Assembly (NCBI GenBank): GCA_016281815.1
Contig: JAEEJK010000110.1
Location: 1-64,000 of the forward strand
DNA length: 64,000 bases
Direction of reading: 5' to 3'
Source of the DNA: Prevotella sp.
GTDB taxonomy: Bacteria; Bacteroidota; Bacteroidia; Bacteroidales; Bacteroidaceae
Shown here piece after piece: positions 15,886 through 24,179 of the stretch. How positions within the stretch are numbered: the stretch's first letter is position 1; every line of letters begins with the position of its first letter. The notes beneath the pieces were generated by a model. That model was not told the DNA's origin. It saw only the letters and a list, made by a program, of their open reading frames with translations, and ran no database searches. Both the position numbers and the translations under genes were made by a program.

Positions 15886-17988
15886 TCACGAAATCACCCC
15901 CCAGTTGATGTTGGTGCGACGCAGGGCGGCGAGCCGCTGCCACAGCATGGCATTGTCGGGATGCTCACAGGTGGGGTCGGCATCGATGATGCGCTGGGCC
16001 TCGTCGCGTGCCATCTGCACAATCTGTCCGTCGCGTGCGATATCCGCTATTTTCAGGTCGAAAGCCATGCCGCTCTGCTGCGTGCCCTCCAGGTCGCCGG
16101 GACCGCGTAGTTTGAGGTCGGCTTCGGCAATCTCAAATCCGTCGTTGGTGGAGCACATGATGTCGATGCGCCGGGCTGTCACTTTAGTGAGTTTGCGGGT
16201 GGTGACCAGGATGCAGAACGACTGTTCCGCGCCACGGCCCACACGCCCGCGCAGTTGGTGCAACTGCGAGAGACCAAACCGCTGGGCGTCGAGGATCACC
16301 ATCACAGAGGCATTGGGCACGTTGACGCCCACCTCGATGACTGTCGTGGCGACAAGGATCTGTGTCTCGCCCCTGACGAAGCGCTCCATCTCCTCCTCCT
16401 TCTCCTTGGGTTTCATCTGCCCGTGTACCTTACTTAAGCGGTATTCGGCGAACACCTGCTTCATGGTGGCGAATCCTTCCTCCAGATTGCGCAGGTCGAT
16501 GCGTTCGCTCTCCTTGATGAGAGGGTAGACGATGTACACCTGTCGGCCCGCCTGTATCTGCCGGCGGATGCCTTGGTAGAGACTGGTCAGTTGGTCATCG
16601 TATTTATGCTGTGTATAGACCGGCTTGCGTCCTGGAGGCAGTTCGTCGATGACGCTCACGTCGAGGTCGCCGTAGATGGTCATGGCGAGGGTGCGGGGAA
16701 TGGGCGTGGCAGTCATCACCAGCACATGCGGCGGGTTGTGGCTCTTGCTCCACAGTTGGGCGCGCTGTGCCACACCAAACCGGTGCTGCTCGTCGATGAC
16801 GGCGAGGCCGAGGCGGAAAAACTGCACGGTGTCCTCGATGATGGCATGGGTGCCCACCAGGATATGTACGCTGCCGTCGGCCAGTCCCTCAAGCACTTCC
16901 TGCCGCTGCTTGCCTTTGACGATGCCTGTGAGCAGTTCCACGCGGATGCCGTCCATCCCTTTGAGGAATCCACGGATGGTGGCGAGGTGTTGCTCGGCGA
17001 GAATTTCGGTGGGTGCCATGATGCAGGCCTGGTAGCCGTTGTCGAGAGCGATGAGCATCGACATGAGTGCCACGAGGGTCTTGCCCGACCCCACATCACC
17101 CTGCAGCAGACGGTTCATCTGCCGCCCGCTCTTCATGTCGGCGTGAATCTCGCGGATAACCCGTTTCTGTGCCTCGGTGAGGAGGAATGGCAGGTGGTTG
17201 TGATAGAAACCGTTGAAGAACGCCCCTACATGTTTGAGTAAATAGCCCCTGTAGCGTCTGCGCTGGTCGCTGGCATAGCGCAGGATGTTGAGTTGCACAT
17301 AGAAAAGTTCCTCAAACTTCAGCCGCAGTTTGGCTCGGTCGAGTTGGGTGGCGTCCTGTGGATTATGGATAAAGCGGAAGGCCTCGTCGCGTGAGATGAG
17401 GTGCAGCGGACCCGTGATGAAGGGGGGCAGTGTCTCTGGAAGGGGTTGGGACAGGCGGCTGAGGATGCCCTTGACGATACGCTCAATGGCGCGGGAGGAG
17501 AATCCCGCTTTTTTCATGCGCTCCGTGGTGTGGTAATGGGGCTGCATCCCCATCTCAGAGAGTTGGATGGTGGCGGCATCGTCGATTTCGGGGTGGGAGA
17601 TCTGGAAACGGCCGCCATAGACGGTAGGTCGTCCGAAAACGATGTATTCCTTGCCTATGGAGTAGTTGTTGATGATATATTGCGCTTTGGAGAACCACAC
17701 AAGGTCCATCACCCCGTGCCCGTCGCTGAAATGCGCCACGAGTCGTTTGTTGCGCTTTCCGGTGTCGAAGGTCTCGAAACTGAGGATATGGCCCTTCACC
17801 TGCACGAACGACATGCTCTCCATCAGTTCGCTGATGCGGTAGACATGCCGCCGGTCGATGTATTTGTAGGGATAGTGTTCGAGTAACTGCCCAAACGTCT
17901 CGATGCCGAGTTCCTTGCTCAGCATCTCCTTGCGCTTGGGCCCCACACCGGGGGCGTACATGATGTCCTGACTTAGGATATCCGTCAT
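15886..17988 (-). CDS. recG: ATP-dependent DNA helicase RecG
   Basis: PGVGPKRKEMLSKELGI; RLLQGDVGSGKTLVALMSM; VIDEQHRFGVAQRAQL; MTATPIPRTLAMTIYGDLDVSVIDELPPGRKP; QLRGRVGRG. Confidence 0.98.
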   Translation of the reverse strand: MTDILSQDIMYAPGVGPKRKEMLSKELGIETFGQLLEHYPYKYIDRRHVYRISELMESMSFVQVKGHILSFETFDTGKRNKRLVAHFSDGHGVMDLVWFSKAQYIINNYSIGKEYIVFGRPTVYGGRFQISHPEIDDAATIQLSEMGMQPHYHTTERMKKAGFSSRAIERIVKGILSRLSQPLPETLPPFITGPLHLISRDEAFRFIHNPQDATQLDRAKLRLKFEELFYVQLNILRYASDQRRRYRGYLLKHVGAFFNGFYHNHLPFLLTEAQKRVIREIHADMKSGRQMNRLLQGDVGSGKTLVALMSMLIALDNGYQACIMAPTEILAEQHLATIRGFLKGMDGIRVELLTGIVKGKQRQEVLEGLADGSVHILVGTHAIIEDTVQFFRLGLAVIDEQHRFGVAQRAQLWSKSHNPPHVLVMTATPIPRTLAMTIYGDLDVSVIDELPPGRKPVYTQHKYDDQLTSLYQGIRRQIQAGRQVYIVYPLIKESERIDLRNLEEGFATMKQVFAEYRLSKVHGQMKPKEKEEEMERFVRGETQILVATTVIEVGVNVPNASVMVILDAQRFGLSQLHQLRGRVGRGAEQSFCILVTTRKLTKVTARRIDIMCSTNDGFEIAEADLKLRGPGDLEGTQQSGMAFDLKIADIARDGQIVQMARDEAQRIIDADPTCEHPDNAMLWQRLAALRRTNINWGVIS

Positions 17989-17996
17989 ACGTCTAT

Positions 17997-18084
17997 ACTC
18001 CTATTCTCCTACACTCCTAATCTCCTACACTCCTAATCTCCTACACTCCTAATCTCCTACACTCCTAAACTCCTACACTCCTGC
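17997..18084 (-). repeat. 11-unit 8-bp array ([AT]CTCCTA[ACT]), opposite orientation to the other two arrays
   Basis: actcctat tctcctac actcctaa ... actcctac actcctgc; fills the recG / DJ-1 gene gap. Confidence 0.9.
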
Positions 18085-18087
18085 AAT

Positions 18088-18657
18088 CTATTCCTCCCCG
18101 ATGAGGTGCAGGAACTGCATCTTGTGCTGCATGAGTCGGGTGCCTTCCTCATCGCCGGTCAGCATGGAGAGCAGTTGATAGGCATAGGGAAATGAGGCGG
18201 CCGGTCCCTCGCCAGTGATGATGTTTCCATCGACGGTGCACAGTTCATGGGTGTATTCGGCTCCATCGAGGTAGACCTCGAAACCAGGAGAGCAGGTGGC
18301 ACGTTTTCCCCTCAGCAGACCGAGACCGCCGAGCACCATTGGTGCGGCGCAGATGGCACCGATGAGGCGCCCTTTGTCATGATGGGCGAGCAGGGCCTGT
18401 CTGACCCCCTCGTGCTGGTTGAGGTTGGCCGACCCAGGCATGCCTCCCGGAAGGAGGAGCAGGTCGGCGTCGCTGAGGTCGGCATCTTCAAAGAGCATGT
18501 CGGTCATGACGGTGACACCATGTGATGACTCCACCAAGCGGTTGCCTGTCACACTCACTGTCACCACTTCCTGTCCGCCGCGGCGGAGGATGTCCACCGG
18601 AGCCAGCGCCTCAATCTCCTCGAAGCCGTTGGCCAGAAACTCATAAATTTTTGACAT
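18088..18657 (-). CDS. DJ-1/PfpI family protein
   Basis: KIYEFLANGFEEIEALAPVDILRRGG...LLLPGGMPGSANL...LIGAICAAPMVLGGLGLL (nucleophile elbow AICAAP). Confidence 0.95.
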   Translation of the reverse strand: MSKIYEFLANGFEEIEALAPVDILRRGGQEVVTVSVTGNRLVESSHGVTVMTDMLFEDADLSDADLLLLPGGMPGSANLNQHEGVRQALLAHHDKGRLIGAICAAPMVLGGLGLLRGKRATCSPGFEVYLDGAEYTHELCTVDGNIITGEGPAASFPYAYQLLSMLTGDEEGTRLMQHKMQFLHLIGEE

Positions 18658-18695
18658 GGTTTTTATTTTTTTTAGTTATTGAGTTTTTTAGTTTG

Positions 18696-18751
18696 GGAGT
18701 TTAGGAGTTTAGAAGTTTAGGAGTTTAGAAGTTTAGGAGTTTAGGAGTTTA
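18696..18751 (+). repeat. 7-unit 8-bp array (GGAGTTTA/GAAGTTTA)
   Basis: Seven consecutive octamers followed by GACATGTGATTTG, parallel to the copy at 15616. Confidence 0.95.
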
Positions 18752-18775
18752 GACATGTGATTTGCATGTCGTTAC

Positions 18776-18795
18776 GGACGCGATACATCGCGTCC
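18776..18795. repeat. Hairpin GGACGCGATACATCGCGTCC (composite element copy 2)
   Basis: Identical to 15744-15763; followed by CTACC. Confidence 0.9.
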
Positions 18796-18832
18796 CTACC
18801 AGTTGCACCGCCATCTTTCGCAGGAGTAATCA

Positions 18833-18867
18833 TAATTCTTAATTCCTAATTCTTAATTCTTATTTCC
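18833..18867 (+). repeat. 5-unit 7-bp array (TAATTCT type)
   Basis: taattct taattcc taattct taattct tatttcc, preceded by ggagtaatca as in copy 1. Confidence 0.85.
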
Positions 18868-19001
18868 TACTATTATGTTTTGCAAAATTAGTCAAAAAAA
18901 AGCATTTTTGGGCTTATCATGCACTTTTCTCCACAAAAAACTATATTTTTGCAAGTCCGTAGCGGGGTTCGCTGCATACAAAACATTCAAACCATCTGAA
19001 G

Positions 19002-19889
19002 ATGCCGTCCAAGAAACTGAGATTTGCCATTTTTGGAAATATCTACCAGGCCAGGAAATCGGCCTCCATCCAAAAAGTGCTTTCGCTCCTGTCAGAGCGG
19101 AAAGCCGAAGTGTATATTGACCGGGAGTTCTACCGCTTCCTCACCGATGACCTGCATTTGGAAGTCGGTGCCAACGGCGTGTTCGACGATGGTATGTTTG
19201 ATGTCGATTTTGTCATCTCCATGGGTGGCGACGGTACCTTCCTCAGGGCTGCCAGCCGTGTGGGTGACAAGGGCTGTCCCATCATGGGCATCAACATGGG
19301 GCGCCTGGGATTTTTGGCCGATGTGGGTCCCGGGGAGATAGAAACCTCCATCGCAGCGCTTTATCAGGGTGACTACAAACTGGATGAGCACTCGCTCATC
19401 GCAGTGGAGACGGAGGGCGAGACCTCCCTTGAGGGCTGTCCCTTCGCACTCAATGACATCGCAGTGCTCAAGCGCGACAATGCTTCGATGATCAGCATAC
19501 GCACCACCATCGACGGCGAGCATCTGGTGACCTATCAGGCCGACGGACTGATTGTGTCGACACCGACGGGCAGCACGGCCTATTCACTCTCCAATGGCGG
19601 ACCCATCATCGCGCCTCAGTCGGGAGTGCTGTGTCTGTCGCCCGTGGCACCCCACAGCCTCAACATCCGGCCGATCGTCATCCCTGACGATTCGGTGATC
19701 CGCATCAGCGTGGAGAGCAGGAGCCATAATTTCCTCGTTGCCATCGACGGCAGGTCGGAGAAATGCAGCGAGGAGACCATCCTCACCATTCGCAAGGCTC
19801 CCTACAAAGTGAAAATCATCAAGCGCCACAGTCAGAAATACTTCCACACCCTAAGGGAAAAAATGATGTGGGGCGCAGATACCCGTTAG
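19002..19889 (+). CDS. nadK: NAD kinase
   Basis: SMGGDGTFLRAASRVGDKGCPIMGINMGRLGFLADV (GGDGT), PTGSTAYSLSNGGPI. Confidence 0.97.
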   Translation: MPSKKLRFAIFGNIYQARKSASIQKVLSLLSERKAEVYIDREFYRFLTDDLHLEVGANGVFDDGMFDVDFVISMGGDGTFLRAASRVGDKGCPIMGINMGRLGFLADVGPGEIETSIAALYQGDYKLDEHSLIAVETEGETSLEGCPFALNDIAVLKRDNASMISIRTTIDGEHLVTYQADGLIVSTPTGSTAYSLSNGGPIIAPQSGVLCLSPVAPHSLNIRPIVIPDDSVIRISVESRSHNFLVAIDGRSEKCSEETILTIRKAPYKVKIIKRHSQKYFHTLREKMMWGADTR

Positions 19890-19893
19890 AAAT

Positions 19894-21567
19894 ATGTTCG
19901 AAAGACTGAAGAAATATTTCGCCACGGCGAAGAACAAGTACACCTCACGTCAGATCCTGGCGTGGCTCTGGGATGCATGGAAGGGCAACCGGCTCCAGGC
20001 TTTCCTCAATGCCATGATCGGTATGTTGGAGGTGGTGGTGAGCCTGTCGGCAGTGTGGGCGATACAGAATGCCATCGACATCGCAGCAGGCGCGAAACCA
20101 GGGAATATCTATATTGGCGTGCTCATCATGGCGCTGCTCACACTTACCAATTTCGGACTGAATATCGCCAGCGTGTGGATACGCAACATCCTCGGTGTGC
20201 TGGCGCGCAACAGGATGCAGCAGCGACTGCTCGACCGTATCCTGCGCTCGGAGTGGCAGAGCAAGGAGAAACGCCACAGCGGCGACGTCATCAACCGTCT
20301 GCAGACAGACGTGGGGCAGGTCATCACCTTCCTTACAGAGACACTGCCCAATACTGTGTCCACCACCACGCTCTTCCTGGGTTCGTTCTTCTACTTATAC
20401 ATGCTTGACCATACCCTTGCACTCATTATCGTCTTCATGATACCTGTTGTGGCGATTCTCAGCAGAATCTACATGACGAAGATGCGTGAACTCTCCAAGG
20501 ATGTGCGGCAGTCGGATTCCAAGGTACAGAGCGTGCTTACCGAGACCATCCAAAACCGCATGCTCATCAAGATCATGGAGAGCGACAGCGCGATGGTCGA
20601 CAAACTGGAGAACACGCAGAGCGAACTCCGGCAGAATGTGGTGAAGCGCACGTGGTTCTCGGTCATCGCCAACTTCATCCTCAATTTCGGATTCTCACTG
20701 GGTTATCTCATCGCCTTCCTCTGGAGTGCCCTCCGTCTGATGAACCATACCCTTACCTTCGGTGGCATGACGGCCTTCCTGCAACTGGTCAACCGTGTGC
20801 AGGGACCAGCCAAGAACCTCACCCACCTGGTGCCGCAGTTCGTCTATGTGTTCACGGCTGCTGAGCGTCTGATGGAGTTGGAGGAGAATCCGCTGGAGGA
20901 GCAGGGAAAGCCAGTCTATGTGAAGGGTCCGTGTGGGGTGCGTCTTGAGCATGTCACCTACGCATATGAAGAGGGGGGCAACGTGATTGATGACCTCTCC
21001 TTCGACTTCCGTCCGGGAAGTTGCACGGCCATCCTTGGTGAGACGGGTGCCGGAAAGACTACGCTTGTGAGGATGATTCTGGCACTGATGCAACCACAGA
21101 ATGGCAAGGTGATGATTTACAACGACCATGTCGAGAAGACCTTGTCGCCCCTGATGCGCTGCAACTTTGTCTATGTGCCTCAGGGCAATACCTTGCTCAG
21201 CGGCACCATCCGCGACAACCTGCGGCTTGGAAAACTCGATGCCACTGACGAGGAGATGAAAGAAGCGCTGCTGACCAGTTGCGCCGGGTTTGTTCTCGAC
21301 CTGCCCAGTGGGCTTGACACCGTCTGTTCAGAGTCGGGCGGCGGCCTCAGCGAGGGACAGGCTCAGCGCATCGCCATCGCCAGGGCATTGCTGCGCGACC
21401 GCTCCATCATGCTCTTCGATGAGGCCACCAGCGCCCTTGACCCCGAAACGGAGCGCAACCTCCTTAAAAACATCCTTGAGAAACAAGACAAAACCGTCAT
21501 CTTCATCACCCACCGCCCCGCCGTCATCGATTATTGCGACCAGACGCTCAGGGTGGAGAAGATTTAG
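19894..21567 (+). CDS. ABC transporter, fused permease/ATP-binding protein
   Basis: TM region; ILGETGAGKTTLVRMILAL (Walker A), LSEGQAQRIAIARALLRDRSIMLFDEATSALD. Confidence 0.95.
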   Translation: MFERLKKYFATAKNKYTSRQILAWLWDAWKGNRLQAFLNAMIGMLEVVVSLSAVWAIQNAIDIAAGAKPGNIYIGVLIMALLTLTNFGLNIASVWIRNILGVLARNRMQQRLLDRILRSEWQSKEKRHSGDVINRLQTDVGQVITFLTETLPNTVSTTTLFLGSFFYLYMLDHTLALIIVFMIPVVAILSRIYMTKMRELSKDVRQSDSKVQSVLTETIQNRMLIKIMESDSAMVDKLENTQSELRQNVVKRTWFSVIANFILNFGFSLGYLIAFLWSALRLMNHTLTFGGMTAFLQLVNRVQGPAKNLTHLVPQFVYVFTAAERLMELEENPLEEQGKPVYVKGPCGVRLEHVTYAYEEGGNVIDDLSFDFRPGSCTAILGETGAGKTTLVRMILALMQPQNGKVMIYNDHVEKTLSPLMRCNFVYVPQGNTLLSGTIRDNLRLGKLDATDEEMKEALLTSCAGFVLDLPSGLDTVCSESGGGLSEGQAQRIAIARALLRDRSIMLFDEATSALDPETERNLLKNILEKQDKTVIFITHRPAVIDYCDQTLRVEKI

Positions 21568-22829
21568 CGACAGACTTTCTTTCCGTTGACGATATAGATG
21601 CCGGAAGGAAGGGAACTGTTGTCTTTCACCTTCTTCCCGTCGATGGTGTAGATGTGGCTGTCGGTGGACCGCTGTGACTGTGTCTGATTGATGCCGGCGC
21701 TCTCGCTCATGAAGTTCTTGAGCACGGAGAGGGCGGGTTCGGCGCGGCCGGTCTGGTTGTCGAAAAGTCCGGCATTGTACCATCCGTCGGTCACGCGCTT
21801 GGTGTTCCAGTCGAGTCCATATTCGTTGGCTTCCATCCACCACCAGAAGAGTCCGTTGACATTGGCATGCTTGTTGACAATCTCGATGAGTGCCTCGGTG
21901 AATGCCTTTTGTCCCTCACCATTGATGGGGTAGGTCTTGGATAGGTCGTAACTGACAGTGTTGGGTTGCCAGTCGTGATAATAGCCCACTTCTACCAGCA
22001 TGATTTTCTTCTCGGGGAAACGTGTCTCCAGTCGGGTGAGTGCGGTGTTGAGGGCATTGAGGTTGCCGTGGAAATAGGAGTAATAGGAGAGGCCAATGAT
22101 GTCGTATTCCACGCCATAAGTCTTCATCTTGTCGTAGAAAGCCTGCAGGATGTCGGGCTGTGCTACCCGCTCGGTATGTATGATGACCTGTGCCTGCGGA
22201 CATTCATCCTGGCATGCCTTGATGGCGTTTTTGAGCAGTTGGGAAAAGCGCTGCCAGTTGTTGTCGTTGTTGGGGTGGCATTTCTTCAGTTGTGAGGCAT
22301 TGTCGCTTGACTTTCCCCACAGCATGCCGTAACTGATCTCGTTGCCTGTCTGGATGAAGTCAGGCGTGGCACCGGCGGCCTTCATCTCCTGCAGCACCTC
22401 ACGGGTGTAGTTGTAGATGCGCTCATAGAGTTCGTTGTCGCTCAGTCCGGCCCATGCCTTGGGTGTCCATTGCTTGGCGGGATCTGCCCACGTGTCGGAA
22501 TAGTGGAAGTCGAGCATCAGCGCCATGCCGGCGTCCTTGATCATCTTGCCGAGTCGTTTGACATAGGCCAGATCCTGCACCACGCCTTGTCCCTTGTCAT
22601 CGGAAGAGGCGTTCTCTGGGTTGACGAACAGGCGCACGCGCATGGTGTTGAGTCCCTGCTCACCGAAGTAGGCGAGGGGATCGGTGATGGCATTTCCGGC
22701 ATTGTCGAAGTATTTTGCCCCATGGTCAATGTAGGACGGCAGGAGCGAGATGTCGCCGCCTAAGTACTTGCCGTCGGCGAATGTGGGAAGGGAAAGAATG
22801 CTGAGTAGGATGGTTATGATTAGTTTCAT
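21564..22829 (-). CDS. Glycoside hydrolase family 53, arabinogalactan endo-beta-1,4-galactanase
   Basis: LGGDISLLPSYIDHGAKYFD...GLNTMRVRLFVNPENAS...LDFHYSDTWADPAKQWTPKAW...QTGNEISYGMLW...VEVGYYHDW; C-term YTIDGKKVKDNSSLPSGIYIVNGKKV. Confidence 0.93.
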   Translation of the reverse strand: MKLIITILLSILSLPTFADGKYLGGDISLLPSYIDHGAKYFDNAGNAITDPLAYFGEQGLNTMRVRLFVNPENASSDDKGQGVVQDLAYVKRLGKMIKDAGMALMLDFHYSDTWADPAKQWTPKAWAGLSDNELYERIYNYTREVLQEMKAAGATPDFIQTGNEISYGMLWGKSSDNASQLKKCHPNNDNNWQRFSQLLKNAIKACQDECPQAQVIIHTERVAQPDILQAFYDKMKTYGVEYDIIGLSYYSYFHGNLNALNTALTRLETRFPEKKIMLVEVGYYHDWQPNTVSYDLSKTYPINGEGQKAFTEALIEIVNKHANVNGLFWWWMEANEYGLDWNTKRVTDGWYNAGLFDNQTGRAEPALSVLKNFMSESAGINQTQSQRSTDSHIYTIDGKKVKDNSSLPSGIYIVNGKKVCR

Positions 22830-22852
22830 GTAGGTGTGTCTTTTTTTGAGAA

Positions 22853-22879
22853 AAGCCTGCCATGGAGCATGGCAGGCTT
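22853..22879 (-). terminator. Intrinsic terminator-like hairpin after the lipoprotein gene
   Basis: aagcctgccatg-gag-catggcaggctt, perfect 12-bp stem; T-rich on minus strand downstream. Confidence 0.7.
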
Positions 22880-22899
22880 GTAGGTTATGGTGATGAGGT

Positions 22900-23724
22900 T
22901 TATTTGCCTTCTTCCTTGGCCTCTTCCTCTACAGCGGGGTGCAGGTATTGGTCAATCTCCTCGGCGGTGAGTTCCATGTAGGTCTCGTTACCGGCCTTGG
23001 TGGAGTAGCGGAACATGGCACTGTAGTTGAGTTCGTTGAGCAAGGGGAGCAACAGGGTGAGGTTGATCTTCGAATATTTCACTTTTTCAGCGATGTCCTT
23101 AGGAGTTGACTTTCCAGCCTTGTCGATGCGGGTGGCCATAGCAGCGATGGGTGCTCTGACGTCAGCGAATTTTGCCTTGTCGTCATCCACGCTGATGAAG
23201 AAAGTCTCGCAGCCGTCCACGACCTTCACCTTGGTCAGTGAAAGACCTTCGGCGATGTCGATAGGCAGTTTGGCACTCAGTTGCTGGTTGTAGAGCGGGA
23301 GAAGGATGGGAGCGATCTGACCTCCGGCGGCCTCAAACTCACCATTGAACTTCTTCAGTTCATCTGCAGCCACAAGGATGGGCTCCTCGCCACTGAGGTT
23401 GCACTTCACGCCGAAACCAGCCTCTACCATCTGCTTCACCAATTCGGGATTTTTGCGCTGGAGTTCAAGCACGAGATAGCGGGCCACGAGAGAGTGGTCT
23501 ACTTTGTCGTTTTCCATCAGAGCCTGTACGGGGGTGACGTCAAACTCCACCTCATTTTCTGCCAACTTGATGGCGGTGGCCTCACCTAAGTTGTCGAGGG
23601 CGATAGGACATGCCTTGGAAGCCTCGTCGATGGCTGCCTGCAGTGCCTTGGTGTCTTTGCATCCTGTCAGCATCATCGTGACGACGGCCAGCAAGGAACA
23701 TACGAATAGGAATGATTTCTTCAT
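22900..23724 (-). CDS. Predicted lipoprotein of unknown function
   Basis: MKKSFLFVCSLLAVVTMMLTGCKDTKALQ: lipobox LTGC. Start refined to ATG 23724. Confidence 0.8.
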   Translation of the reverse strand: MKKSFLFVCSLLAVVTMMLTGCKDTKALQAAIDEASKACPIALDNLGEATAIKLAENEVEFDVTPVQALMENDKVDHSLVARYLVLELQRKNPELVKQMVEAGFGVKCNLSGEEPILVAADELKKFNGEFEAAGGQIAPILLPLYNQQLSAKLPIDIAEGLSLTKVKVVDGCETFFISVDDDKAKFADVRAPIAAMATRIDKAGKSTPKDIAEKVKYSKINLTLLLPLLNELNYSAMFRYSTKAGNETYMELTAEEIDQYLHPAVEEEAKEEGK

Positions 23725-23777
23725 TTTTTTATAGTTTATAGGTTTGACAGATTTGTTTTTGCACGAATTTTCGGCAA

Positions 23778-23838
23778 AGATAGTGAAAGCCGAAGACAAT
23801 ACAAAACAAAAACCCAAGTTTTTGTTTTTATTGTTGAG
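23778..23838 (-). repeat. Hairpin repeat copy C (61 bp, identical to copy D)
   Basis: agatagtgaaagccgaagacaatacaaaacaaaaacccaagtttttgtttttattgttgag; reverse complement has the layout of copy A and abuts gtcgaagataggatgcg. Confidence 0.85.
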
Positions 23839-23866
23839 GCGCATCCTATCTTCGACCCTGTGTCAC

Positions 23867-23927
23867 AGATAGTGAAAGCCGAAGACAATACAAAACAAAA
23901 ACCCAAGTTTTTGTTTTTATTGTTGAG
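23867..23927 (-). repeat. Hairpin repeat copy D (61 bp)
   Basis: Exact 61-bp repeat of copy C, 89 bp away. Confidence 0.9.
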
Positions 23928-23929
23928 AC

Positions 23930-24115
23930 GTCGACTCGTCTGCCATCGTCTTGGAACTGAAGTTCAACTGCGATGCGGACAGCGTCATCGACCAGATTCT
24001 CCGCAAGCAATACCCCCAGAAGGTGGTGCAGCACACAGGCAATCTCCTCCTTGTAGGCATCAACTACAACCGAGAGACCAAGACCCACGAGTGCCGCATT
24101 CAGGAATGGAAATGA
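23930..24115 (+). pseudogene. 3' remnant of an AAA-ATPase-like / PD-(D/E)XK nuclease gene
   Basis: No start codon; frame reads VDSSAIVLELKFNCDADSVIDQILRKQYPQKVVQHTGNLLLVGINYNRETKTHECRIQEWK*, comparable to the C-terminus of the 5858-7414 product (YVFELKIDQPAQKALEQIDQKGYM...KIGLSFSTKTRTIEEW). Confidence 0.75.
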
Positions 24116-24179
24116 TAGACGTTGAGGTGGAATCCTTTGTCTTTCACCTCAACGTCTGTGCAGATGGCGGTTTTTGTAC

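Noticed and set aside
16573-17241. 222-aa plus-strand ORF
   Set aside because: Antisense to recG.
23778-23927. CRISPR or transposon ends
   Set aside because: Only two direct 61-bp copies and no transposase; better explained as a duplicated hairpin/promoter repeat.
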